Assembly (NCBI GenBank): GCA_024103275.1
Contig: JAGFIV010000095.1
Location: 48,075 to 112,074 of the forward strand
Origin: Flavobacteriales bacterium
Lineage (GTDB): Bacteria; Bacteroidota; Bacteroidia; Flavobacteriales_F; PHOS-HE28
DNA length: 64,000 bases
Reading direction: 5' to 3'
A model generated the notes under the pieces. The model saw only the letters and a program-made list of their open reading frames with translations, did not search any database and had not been told where the DNA came from. The position numbers were made by a program, and so were the translations under genes. Of the stretch, positions 17,008-24,970 are shown piece after piece (positions within the stretch are counted from its first letter, which is position 1; each line of letters begins with the position of its first letter).

Positions 17008-17394
17008 ATGAAAGCACGTGTTTCCTTATCGATCCTCGCAGCGGTCCTGTGCGCCTCGGCAGCTTCGGCGCAGAACACCATATACGGCTATGCCATCGGC
17101 AATTGGCGCAACGGGCCGGTGGTGCAGATCTCACCCCTGTTCGAGACCACCGAGATGTTCACCACCCCGCAATTGATCAAGTGGGTGCGGGGCCAGTGGC
17201 CGGAGCAATTCACGGACACCACGGACATCGATGTACAACGGTTCGCCACCATCGACGAGGGTGCCCTGAGCCGCACTACGCTGGAAGGCAAGTACGGCGT
17301 ACGCAAGCTGCCGGTCAACATGATGGAAGCCGAACCGATGCCGAAAACACCCCCACGGCCTGAAGGGATCCGCGCTACCGGCCCAGGACGATGA
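17008..17394 (+). CDS. Small exported protein, unknown function
   Basis: A 128-residue protein beginning with a good signal peptide (MKARVSLSILAAVLCASAAS, cleavage near AQ). The mature part has no family that I recognise; it contains GYAIGNWRNGPVVQISPLFE and a proline-rich C terminus. An ATG at 16993 would add five residues. Its last 20 bases overlap the 3' end of the convergent protease gene, so the stop codons face each other. It may be a periplasmic or secreted protein. Confidence 0.6.
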   Translation: MKARVSLSILAAVLCASAASAQNTIYGYAIGNWRNGPVVQISPLFETTEMFTTPQLIKWVRGQWPEQFTDTTDIDVQRFATIDEGALSRTTLEGKYGVRKLPVNMMEAEPMPKTPPRPEGIRATGPGR

Positions 17395-19033
17395 GCGGGG
17401 CCTGGGCCACCACCCTGCCGTCCAGCATAAGGCGCACCAAATAGGTGCCTGCATCCAGGGAAGTGAACCGAAGGCGGACCGTTGCGCGGCCGCCCGACAC
17501 TTCCGACACCGCCAGGCGGCCGGCCAGGTCGCGTACCTCCACCACACCGTCACGTGCATCCGTCGGCAACCCGATGGAGGCCTCGCCGTTGGCGGGGTTC
17601 GGGTAAATGGTCAATGCCGGGGGGATGCCCGCGGCTTCCGGCACGCCCACATGAAGGCCGCATGGGTCGTAGCTCCCATCCATGGACTTGACGCCGGTTC
17701 CTTGCGGGTCCAGGAAGTTCTTCAACCGCAAGTTGGCCGGGGAAGGATTGCTCTGCCAGTGGTAGCTCATCTTGCCGTAATAGTCCACACCCGTGCCGCT
17801 GGTGGGCGTGAGGCACTGGGAATTGCCGCCTGTCAAGGTGCCGATGATGCGCTTGGACGAATTGAACAGCGGCGAGCCCGAGGATCCCTCTTCCGTGACC
17901 CCATGGCCATTGGCGGTGGCCGCCCAGCTCACCCGCCAATGGGTGCCTGAAGGCCCATACCAGTTATCGCTTTGCGTGGCGGAGGCGTAGGTGCTGATCT
18001 TCTTGCGATCCCCCTGTGGGTGATGGATGCCCACCCCGCCTGTGCTGCCGGTGCCCGTGGCATCCCAGCCCGCCCAATAAGGGTTGTACGATGACGGTAT
18101 CGCGGTCTTGCCCTCCACCAACAGAAAGTCCGATCCGGAGTTTCCCCCACCGTCCTCGCTGGCGCCCCGCTTGTAGCACCCGGTGGTCATGCGGTTGGAC
18201 GGCGAACTGCCCGAGCCGCAATTGGACTTTTCGTAATTGAAGTAGAACTTCCATTGGTTCAGGTCGGACTGGCTGTTGCCTTCATAACAATGCTGCGCGG
18301 TGAGGAAGTATGGCTTGCAATCCTCCGCGAGGTTGTTCACCAGCGCACCGGAGCACCAATACAGGTAGCCACCGTCCTTGATGCTGATGCGGACCACGGC
18401 ATCGCGCTGCGGATGCCAGTTGTTGCCCTCGCTGCAATTGACATCCACTTCGCAATCCCCCGCGCGTGACCCTTCATCCACGAAGCGGTAGGCATGGCCC
18501 ACGCCTTCCACCCGTAAGCGGCCCTCGCCGGCCGCTGCGGCCGGTTCAAAATACTCCAGGAAGCATCCTTGGCCGGGGATCAGGCTGGTGGTGAAGTCCT
18601 CGGCCTCACTGTTGTTGTAGGCCGTGAATCCGCCCAGGACCATCTTGCCGTCCTCGCCATACACATGGAGGGACGCATTGTCAGGCATGTGGAACTGGTT
18701 GAAATACAATTCCGTCGCCAAGGCACCTTCGCTCACCACATGTAGCCGCCATAGCCGGTCGCCGCCGGGCAATTCCATCCATTGGCCGGAGTTCCACAAG
18801 TCCGCGCCCAACGGCAGGATGCGCGCATAGGCCGGGACCTTGCCCAACGCTGCACGCTGCGCATCCTCCGCAGCTACCGAGGCAGCATCGAAGGAAGCCG
18901 AACGAACGACGGGCACATCCCGCAATGACAGGCCATGCTGCATGCTGTACGGCTGGCTCCCCGTGGAAACCTGGGCCTGGAGTATCGATGAGAGGGCGAT
19001 ACATGCCGCAATGTGCAATGTTCTCAATTCCAT
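17375..19033 (-). CDS. Secreted trypsin-like serine protease with T9SS type A sorting domain
   Basis: A 552-residue protein. A signal peptide (to about residue 20) precedes an N-terminal propeptide-like region and then a chymotrypsin-fold protease domain resembling bacterial lysyl endopeptidase. The catalytic triad is visible: His in YFLTAQHCYE (about 247), Asp in NSGSDFLLVE (about 301), Ser in EEGSSGSPLFN (about 384). Several cysteines probably form disulfides. Residues from about 475 form a T9SS type A domain with IYPNPANGEASIGLP and, at the end, GTYLVRLMLDG. It is therefore exported by Sec, then secreted and probably anchored through the type IX system. The cleavage preference cannot be told here. 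Confidence 0.9.
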   Translation of the reverse strand: MELRTLHIAACIALSSILQAQVSTGSQPYSMQHGLSLRDVPVVRSASFDAASVAAEDAQRAALGKVPAYARILPLGADLWNSGQWMELPGGDRLWRLHVVSEGALATELYFNQFHMPDNASLHVYGEDGKMVLGGFTAYNNSEAEDFTTSLIPGQGCFLEYFEPAAAAGEGRLRVEGVGHAYRFVDEGSRAGDCEVDVNCSEGNNWHPQRDAVVRISIKDGGYLYWCSGALVNNLAEDCKPYFLTAQHCYEGNSQSDLNQWKFYFNYEKSNCGSGSSPSNRMTTGCYKRGASEDGGGNSGSDFLLVEGKTAIPSSYNPYWAGWDATGTGSTGGVGIHHPQGDRKKISTYASATQSDNWYGPSGTHWRVSWAATANGHGVTEEGSSGSPLFNSSKRIIGTLTGGNSQCLTPTSGTGVDYYGKMSYHWQSNPSPANLRLKNFLDPQGTGVKSMDGSYDPCGLHVGVPEAAGIPPALTIYPNPANGEASIGLPTDARDGVVEVRDLAGRLAVSEVSGGRATVRLRFTSLDAGTYLVRLMLDGRVVAQAPLIVLGR

Positions 19034-19078
19034 GGGCGCTTGATGTGGATCTGCGTTGGTTCAATAATGGTGTCCAGG

Positions 19079-19086
19079 CAAAAATA
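19079..19086 (-). promoter_or_regulatory. -7 promoter element (TATTTTTG)
   Basis: An exact TAnnTTTG match on the reverse strand, 45 bases before the ATG of the T9SS protease gene at 19033. Confidence 0.5.
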
Positions 19087-19215
19087 GCGAAGCCCCTTTG
19101 CAACGTCGGGGTTCATTCGTGGTGGCCCACGGGGATGGCCCACGGGGACCGCCTTCCCGGAATCAGCGGACACCAGGCCGACCGCCACAGGCGTTCCATC
19201 TTTGTCCTCCCCCAC

Positions 19216-21624
19216 ATGGCCACCACTACCCGGGCCCAGGCCCCACGACCATGGATGGCGGTCCATCGCTGGAAGCTGATCCCAAGCTTGGGCTTGCTGC
19301 TGATCCTGTACGCTTGGGCACGCTGGTGGCCGATGGCGCCCTTGTTCAATGCGCCCACGTCCACGATCCTGCTGGACCGGCAGGGCGCCCTGCTGGGGGC
19401 CTCCGTGGCCACGGACGGCCAATGGCGCTTTCCGCCCGGGCCGGAAGTGCCGCCGCGCTTCGCCACGTGCGTGGAACAGTTCGAGGACCGGCGGTTCCGC
19501 CAGCACCGGGGGGTGCGGCCCGGTTCGCTGGCACGGGCCTGGTTGCAGAACCGCAAGGCGGGGCGCGTGGTGAGCGGCGGCAGTACGCTCACCATGCAGG
19601 TGGCCCGTATGGTACGCGGCAATCGGCCGCGCAACTACCGGGAGAAAGTGATGGAGATGTTGCTGGCGCTGCGCATCGAGCTTCGTTTCAGCAAGGACGA
19701 GATCATGGCCTTATATGCAGCCAACGCCCCGTTCGGCGGCAATGTGGTGGGGCTGGAGGCCGCCTCCTGGCGGTATTTCGGCTGTCCTCCGTCCGCACTG
19801 GGCTGGGGCGGAAGCGCCACCTTGGCGGTATTGCCGAACGCGCCATCAGCCATCTATCCCGGCAAAGGGCATGCGGCCCTGCGTGCCAAGCGCGACCGGC
19901 TGCTGGACCGGCTGCTGGCGGTGCGTGCCATCGACAGTTTGGAATGCTCGCTGGCCAAGGAAGAGCCGCTGCCTGCGGGGCCGCAAGCCTTGCCCCGGCG
20001 TGCGCCGCACCTGCTGAACACGCTGAAAAGCCAAGGCGGCCGGGGCCGGCGGTTGGTGAGCACCCTGGACGGCCATTTGCAGGACCGCGCGGTGGCCGCC
20101 GCCGACCGCTACGCACCCGCGTTGAACGCCAATGAGGTACACAACGCCGCGGCCCTGATCCTGGAGGTGCCCACCGGGGCCGTGCTGGCCTACGTCGGCA
20201 ACTTGGGGAATGCGGGGCGGGGCCACGCGGGCGACGTGGACATCGTGCGGGCACGGCGCAGCACGGGCAGCACCCTCAAGCCATTCCTGTACGCGGACAT
20301 GCTCCAGGCCGGCGAGCTGACGCCCGACATGCTGTTGGCCGATGTACCCACGCGCATCAGCGATTTCACCCCGCGCAACTACGACGAGCAATACAGCGGG
20401 GCCGTGCCTGCCTCCGAAGCGTTGTCGCGCTCGCTCAACGTACCGATGGTGCGGGCCCTGCGCATCCACGGGGTGGAGCGCACCTTGCGCGTATTGCGCG
20501 CCATGGGGCTGCACAGCGCGGACCGCAGCGCCTCCGACTACGGGCTTTCGCTGGTGGTGGGCGGCGCGGAATCGACGCTATGGGAGCTGGCCGGCGCCTA
20601 CGCCAGCATGGGGCGCGTCCTGGACCACTACGGCCGGCTGGGCCTGGCCTACCGTGAAGGCGACATCCACCCCCCGGTCGCGCTCCTTGCGCAGGAGGCC
20701 GCGGAAGGCACTCCGGTGGCCCTGGACGGCCCGCCGGTGCTGCATGCGGCCGCGATCCACTTCACGCTGAAGGCACTGCGCGGCGTGGCACGGCCCGTGG
20801 GCGAACAAGGATGGAACCAGTTCACCGGCCAGCACCACATCGCCTGGAAGACCGGCACCAGCCATGGGCATCGCGATGCCTGGGCGATCGGGCTGACAAG
20901 CCGCTATTGCGTGGCCGTGTGGACCGGCAATGCCAGCGGTGAAGGGCGGCCCGGCCTGACGGGCACCTTGGCCGCCGCCCCGCTCCTCTTCGATCTCTTC
21001 CACCTCTTGCCGCCCGGCCCGCCCTTCGACGTGCCCCACGACGAGCTGGTGCGCGCGGCGACATGCAGGGACAGCGGCCACCGCGCAGGCTTGGATTGCC
21101 CGGCGGTGGATACCGTGGCCATCCAGCAAGCGGGCATGCGTGCCCCCACCTGCCCGTACCACCGCCTGGTATCCGTGGATGCTGCGGGCCGGTGGCGCGT
21201 CCCGCAGGGGGAAGGGCATCCGGAACCCTGGTTCGTGTTGCCGCCCGGCATGGAGCATTATTACGCGCGGCAGCATCCCACCTACCGTCCGCTGCCGCCG
21301 TGGGGGCCGGGAAGCGGCGGGCGCGACATGCCCATGGAGATCCTCTATCCCGAGGCGCGCGCCACGGTGCTCATTCCCGTGGAGCTTGACGGGAGCCGCG
21401 GCAGCATGGTGGTGGAGATGGCCCACCGCGATGCGTCCGCTTCCGTTTTCTGGGACCTGGACGGAGTCTTCCTGGGCACCACACAAGGCGACCACCGCAT
21501 GGCCCTTTCCCCGCCGGAAGGGCAGCACCGGCTAACTTTGACCGATGGCGAAGGCCACGTCCTGCACCGCACCTTTACCGTGGTGGCAGGCAACACCAAA
21601 ACGGCACGGCTGCATGCTCCGTAG
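19216..21624 (+). CDS. pbpC: Penicillin-binding protein 1C (transglycosylase/transpeptidase)
   Basis: An 802-residue bifunctional peptidoglycan synthase anchored by one N-terminal helix (LIPSLGLLLILYAWARWW). The GT51 domain has FEDRRFRQHRGVRPGSLARA and GGSTLTMQVARM. The transpeptidase domain has the Ser in TGSTLKPFLY, SRSLN as SxN and WKTGTSHGH as KTG. A C-terminal PbpC domain follows, with the HPTYRPLPPW segment. It polymerises and crosslinks glycan strands in the periplasm. The open frame extends back to 18925 across the divergent protease promoter, so the ATG at 19216, after CATCTTTG, is chosen. PbpC is usually paired with an alpha-2-macroglobulin gene; none is adjacent here. Confidence 0.93.
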   Translation: MATTTRAQAPRPWMAVHRWKLIPSLGLLLILYAWARWWPMAPLFNAPTSTILLDRQGALLGASVATDGQWRFPPGPEVPPRFATCVEQFEDRRFRQHRGVRPGSLARAWLQNRKAGRVVSGGSTLTMQVARMVRGNRPRNYREKVMEMLLALRIELRFSKDEIMALYAANAPFGGNVVGLEAASWRYFGCPPSALGWGGSATLAVLPNAPSAIYPGKGHAALRAKRDRLLDRLLAVRAIDSLECSLAKEEPLPAGPQALPRRAPHLLNTLKSQGGRGRRLVSTLDGHLQDRAVAAADRYAPALNANEVHNAAALILEVPTGAVLAYVGNLGNAGRGHAGDVDIVRARRSTGSTLKPFLYADMLQAGELTPDMLLADVPTRISDFTPRNYDEQYSGAVPASEALSRSLNVPMVRALRIHGVERTLRVLRAMGLHSADRSASDYGLSLVVGGAESTLWELAGAYASMGRVLDHYGRLGLAYREGDIHPPVALLAQEAAEGTPVALDGPPVLHAAAIHFTLKALRGVARPVGEQGWNQFTGQHHIAWKTGTSHGHRDAWAIGLTSRYCVAVWTGNASGEGRPGLTGTLAAAPLLFDLFHLLPPGPPFDVPHDELVRAATCRDSGHRAGLDCPAVDTVAIQQAGMRAPTCPYHRLVSVDAAGRWRVPQGEGHPEPWFVLPPGMEHYYARQHPTYRPLPPWGPGSGGRDMPMEILYPEARATVLIPVELDGSRGSMVVEMAHRDASASVFWDLDGVFLGTTQGDHRMALSPPEGQHRLTLTDGEGHVLHRTFTVVAGNTKTARLHAP

Positions 21625-22135
21625 GATCCTCCCCTTCCTTTTGCTCCTTCCTTGCCTGCATCTCCGGGCACAACCGGATTCCCTGTACATCACGGAGAAG
21701 GGGGCGACGGTGGCGTATGCCATCCGGTACGACACGATGCCAGACCTCGAGCGCTTCCGCCGGACGGGCCACTACGCCTTCGACACCAGCCGTGTGGCGG
21801 TCCAGATCGATTACAAGCGGGGCAAGCCGAGCGGCATTTACCGCGCCTTCTACCCCGATGGGAAGCAGCTTCTCTTCGCCGTCTATGGCTGGGGCAGCCT
21901 GCATGGCGACTGGACGGAATACGACCCCACGGGGCGCATTACCGTGAAGGGCCAATACCGCATGGGCAAGCGCAGCGGCACCTGGGCCTTCCGTGATCAA
22001 GGCATCGTGGGCCACTACAAGGATGGCCTGAAACATGGTGCCTGGAAGTACTATGAAAACGGCAAGTTGGTACGCAAGGAAAAATGGCGCAAGGGCAACC
22101 TGAAGCCGGGCGGCACATTCCTGTTCGGGCTGTGA
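21614..22135 (+). CDS. MORN-repeat exported protein
   Basis: A 173-residue protein with a signal peptide (MLRRILPFLLLLPCLHLRAQ) followed by toxin-antitoxin-independent MORN-type repeats: YKRGKPSGIYRAFYPDGKQ, WTEYDPTGRITVKGQY, MGKRSGTW and YKDGLKHGAWKYYENGKLVR. Such repeats occur in many Bacteroidota exported proteins and form flat beta-hairpin stacks; no enzymatic residues are evident. The start overlaps the end of pbpC by 11 bases, so the two are coexpressed, which hints at a cell-envelope role. Confidence 0.82.
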   Translation: MLRRILPFLLLLPCLHLRAQPDSLYITEKGATVAYAIRYDTMPDLERFRRTGHYAFDTSRVAVQIDYKRGKPSGIYRAFYPDGKQLLFAVYGWGSLHGDWTEYDPTGRITVKGQYRMGKRSGTWAFRDQGIVGHYKDGLKHGAWKYYENGKLVRKEKWRKGNLKPGGTFLFGL

Positions 22136-22206
22136 TGGCCCTGCACCGGCGGTCACAGTTAACAGGGCTTAACCACGCCTCAAAACCCGCTCAGCGTCCG
22201 CAACGT

Positions 22207-22214
22207 TAAATTCG
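22207..22214 (+). promoter_or_regulatory. Probable -7 promoter element for the S41 peptidase gene
   Basis: TAAATTCG, one mismatch from TAnnTTTG, lies 63 bases before the start codon at 22278. Confidence 0.35.
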
Positions 22215-22277
22215 TGCTGCGCCGTTGCCCATGATGGCTCGCCCAAACAGCCATCCGGCGCGCTTTCGCGATCCCGC

Positions 22278-23864
22278 ATGAAAAAGCTAATCATCGCACT
22301 TGGCATCCTGGTCGCCTTTCCGGCCTGGGCGCAACCCAGTCCGGCGGCCACCAAGTTGCAGGCCCTGCTCTACCAGATCGACAACATGTATGTCGACAGC
22401 GTGGATGACAACAAGTTGGTGGAAAAGGCCATCGTAAGCATGCTGGCCGAGCTGGACCCGCACAGCGTGTACATCCCCAAGGAGGACCTGGAGCAGGTGA
22501 ACGAACCGCTGAAGGGCAACTTCGAGGGCGTGGGCATCCAGTTCAACATCGTGCGGGACACCATATACGTGGTGGATGCCATTGCGGGCGGGCCCAGTGA
22601 GCGGGTGGGGATCCGGGCCGGGGACCGCGTGGTGAGCGTGAACGGGGAAACGGTGGCCGGCACGGGCGTGAAGAATGCCGACGTGATGAAGCTGTTGCGC
22701 GGCCCCAAGGGGACCAAGGTGAACGTGGGCATCCACCGGCCGGGCGAAGCAGGGCAACTGGACTTCACCATCACGCGGGACAAGATCCCGATCTACAGCG
22801 TGGAGGCTTCCTACATGGCGGCCCCGGGCGTGGGCTACATCAAGGTGAACCGGTTCGGCGCCACCACCTCGAAGGAGTTCGGCGACAAGCTGGATGACCT
22901 GCGCAAGCAGGGCATGAAGGACCTGATCCTGGACCTGCAAGGCAATGGTGGCGGCTACCTGCGCTCCGCCATCGAGATGGCCGACCAGTTCCTGGGCGAC
23001 CGCCGGTTGATCGTGTACACCGAAGGGCGTACCACCCCGCGCGAGGACACCTACGCCACCAAGGGCGGCAAATTCGAGAAGGGTCGCCTGGTGGTGATGA
23101 TCGACGAAGGGAGCGCCTCGGCCAGCGAGATCGTCACCGGGGCCATCCAGGACTGGGACCGCGGGGTGGTGGTGGGCCGCCGGAGCTTCGGCAAGGGGCT
23201 GGTGCAGCGCCCGGTGATGCTTCCCGACGGTTCGGCCGTGCGGCTGACCGTGTCTCGTTACTACACGCCCAGCGGCCGCTGCATCCAGAAATCGTACGCG
23301 GACGGCGTGGAGGCCTACCGGCATGAACGGCTGGACCGGCTCAAAGAGGGTGAGCTGACCAACGCGGACAGCATCCACTTCCTGGATACGCTGAAGTACT
23401 TCACCAACAACAAACGCATCGTGTACGGCGGCGGAGGCATCATGCCGGACGTGTTCGTGCCGATCGATACCACGCTGAATTCGCCGTGGTTCGGGCAATT
23501 GGTGCGGAAGGGGATCACCAACACCACGGCGATCAACTATGTCGACCGCCATCGCGGCGACCTGTTGCGGCAATACAAGGATGTGAACGACTTCCGTGCG
23601 CGTTTCAAGGGCGGCCCAGAGCTGGACAATGAGTTGCTCAGGCTTGCGGAGGAAGCGAAGATCGAACCCGACAGCGCGGGGATGGCACGCAGCAAGCCGT
23701 TGGTGGACCTTCGGCTCAAGGCCCTGATCGCAAGGGACCTTTGGAACACCACCGCCTATTGGCAAGTGATCAACCCGGACAACCCCGTGGACCGGAGCTT
23801 TGACGAAGCGCTGAAGGTGATCTCAAACCCGGAAGAATTACGGAATAAACTGGCGGAGCGATAG
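22278..23864 (+). CDS. S41 family C-terminal processing peptidase
   Basis: A 528-residue periplasmic serine protease of the CtpA/Prc group. After the signal peptide (MKKLIIALGILVAFPAWAQ) there is an N-terminal helical part, a PDZ domain with NFEGVGIQFNIVRD and AGDRVVSVNGE (about residues 90-170), and a TSPc catalytic domain with LILDLQGNGGGYLRSA, the Ser in EGSASASEIVTGA (about 281) and the Lys in RRSFGKGLVQ (about 306), forming the Ser/Lys dyad. It trims or degrades periplasmic and lipid-anchored proteins. It is followed by a DUF1573 gene with its own promoter element. Confidence 0.93.
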   Translation: MKKLIIALGILVAFPAWAQPSPAATKLQALLYQIDNMYVDSVDDNKLVEKAIVSMLAELDPHSVYIPKEDLEQVNEPLKGNFEGVGIQFNIVRDTIYVVDAIAGGPSERVGIRAGDRVVSVNGETVAGTGVKNADVMKLLRGPKGTKVNVGIHRPGEAGQLDFTITRDKIPIYSVEASYMAAPGVGYIKVNRFGATTSKEFGDKLDDLRKQGMKDLILDLQGNGGGYLRSAIEMADQFLGDRRLIVYTEGRTTPREDTYATKGGKFEKGRLVVMIDEGSASASEIVTGAIQDWDRGVVVGRRSFGKGLVQRPVMLPDGSAVRLTVSRYYTPSGRCIQKSYADGVEAYRHERLDRLKEGELTNADSIHFLDTLKYFTNNKRIVYGGGGIMPDVFVPIDTTLNSPWFGQLVRKGITNTTAINYVDRHRGDLLRQYKDVNDFRARFKGGPELDNELLRLAEEAKIEPDSAGMARSKPLVDLRLKALIARDLWNTTAYWQVINPDNPVDRSFDEALKVISNPEELRNKLAER

Positions 23865-23984
23865 GGTCCGTGGACCGGGCTGCGATCCATTGCGGAAGAT
23901 CGATACGGCTCCCCACCACGGACCCAGGGCGATGATCACGGACGGTCCCGGTCGCAGCGGGATTGCGGGCACCCGTGGCTTGCC

Positions 23985-23992
23985 TAATTTTG
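23985..23992 (+). promoter_or_regulatory. -7 promoter element (TAATTTTG)
   Basis: An exact TAnnTTTG match, 24 bases before the ATG of the DUF1573 gene. Confidence 0.55.
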
Positions 23993-24016
23993 ACCGGCTA
24001 AACCAAACCGTTACCC

Positions 24017-24550
24017 ATGAAGGAGAATATCAAGATCGCGTTGTTGGCCGTGATCGCTGCGGGCGTTGTTTTCATGGCCATCAGCGAACGCGGTGAAAAC
24101 AACGGCCCCACGACCTTTCAGCCGCTGCCCCCCGCGCGCACGGCGGCCACCGCATCGCCGGTGACCACGGCACCCAAGAGCACATTCGATCCCTTGACCC
24201 CGCCCGCCGCACCTCCGGAAACCAGCGGGCCGAGCACGACCGTATCGTTCGCGACCATGACCCACGACTTCGGGAAGGTGATGCAGGACAGCGAGAACAC
24301 CTATCGGTTCAAGTTCACCAACACCGGGAAGGAACCCTTGGTGATCAGCAACGTGCAGGCCTCATGCGGCTGCACCGCGCCGAATTACCCGAAGCATCCC
24401 ATCAAGCCGGGTGAGAGTGATGAGATCCTGGTGGAATACCGGCCCGGCAAGCAGGAGGGCCAACAGAACAAAACGGTGACGGTGACGGCGAACACGGAGC
24501 CGTCACAGACCATCCTGAACATTACGGCCAACGTGCAGAAGTCCATGTAA
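24017..24550 (+). CDS. DUF1573 domain protein, exported
   Basis: A 177-residue protein. An N-terminal hydrophobic helix (residues 5-22) is followed by a Pro/Thr/Ala-rich linker and one DUF1573 domain, an immunoglobulin-like fold: MTHDFGKVMQDSENTYRFKF, then NTGKEPLVISNVQASCGCTA and PIKPGESDEILVEYRP. The ASCGCTAP motif with its two cysteines is the family mark. The domain is widespread in Bacteroidota; the role is unknown. It ends just before a strong hairpin. Confidence 0.88.
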   Translation: MKENIKIALLAVIAAGVVFMAISERGENNGPTTFQPLPPARTAATASPVTTAPKSTFDPLTPPAAPPETSGPSTTVSFATMTHDFGKVMQDSENTYRFKFTNTGKEPLVISNVQASCGCTAPNYPKHPIKPGESDEILVEYRPGKQEGQQNKTVTVTANTEPSQTILNITANVQKSM

Positions 24551-24571
24551 GATCCCCGTGCACGGCATTCC

Positions 24572-24605
24572 AAGCCCCTCCCTGCCCGTCGGCGCGGAGG
24601 GGCTT
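24572..24605 (+). terminator. Probable intrinsic terminator between convergent genes
   Basis: A 10-bp perfect stem (AAGCCCCTCC/GGAGGGGCTT) with a 14-base loop, 21 bases after the DUF1573 stop and 15 bases from the end of the convergent pterin dehydratase gene. The T-tract is short (TTGTT) on the forward side, and the stem starts with AA so it could serve both directions. Confidence 0.6.
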
Positions 24606-24620
24606 GTTGCATGCGGGCGG

Positions 24621-24854
24621 CTATCCCACCAGGGCATCGATGGCCCGCGCCAATTCCCGGTCCTTTGCGGTGACCACGTCCCCCGCATCATGGGTGCTGA
24701 GCCTGATGGCCACCTTGTTGTACACGTTGCACCAATCGGGATGATGGCCCATCCGCTCGGCGATGAGCGCCACACGCGCCATGAACGCAAAGGCCTCGCT
24801 GAAGTCCTTGAAGGTGAACGTGCGATGCAGCTTGTTGTCTTCTTCCTGCCACAT
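24621..24854 (-). CDS. 4a-hydroxytetrahydrobiopterin dehydratase (pterin carbinolamine dehydratase)
   Basis: A 77-residue enzyme that dehydrates 4a-hydroxytetrahydropterin, recycling the cofactor of aromatic amino-acid hydroxylases. The family signature is present: [20 protein letters not shown], then [20 protein letters not shown]. The two His and the Asp of HHPDW form the active site. It is a bit shorter than the usual 90-110 residues but has all core elements. No phenylalanine hydroxylase gene is nearby. Confidence 0.9.
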   Translation of the reverse strand: MWQEEDNKLHRTFTFKDFSEAFAFMARVALIAERMGHHPDWCNVYNKVAIRLSTHDAGDVVTAKDRELARAIDALVG

Positions 24855-24970
24855 GGTAGTTGGCCTTTTTGATCGTCATCGGTTTCCACGGGCCATCGCG
24901 CATGCTTGGGTCCGCTCCTGTCGTACAAGGGGAACACGCCGGCAACCCATTTGTGCTGGGTATTTCCCTC

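Noticed and set aside
17375..17394. Frameshift at the overlap of two genes
   Set aside because: The genes are convergent and both have sound C termini; the 20-base overlap of 3' ends needs no error.
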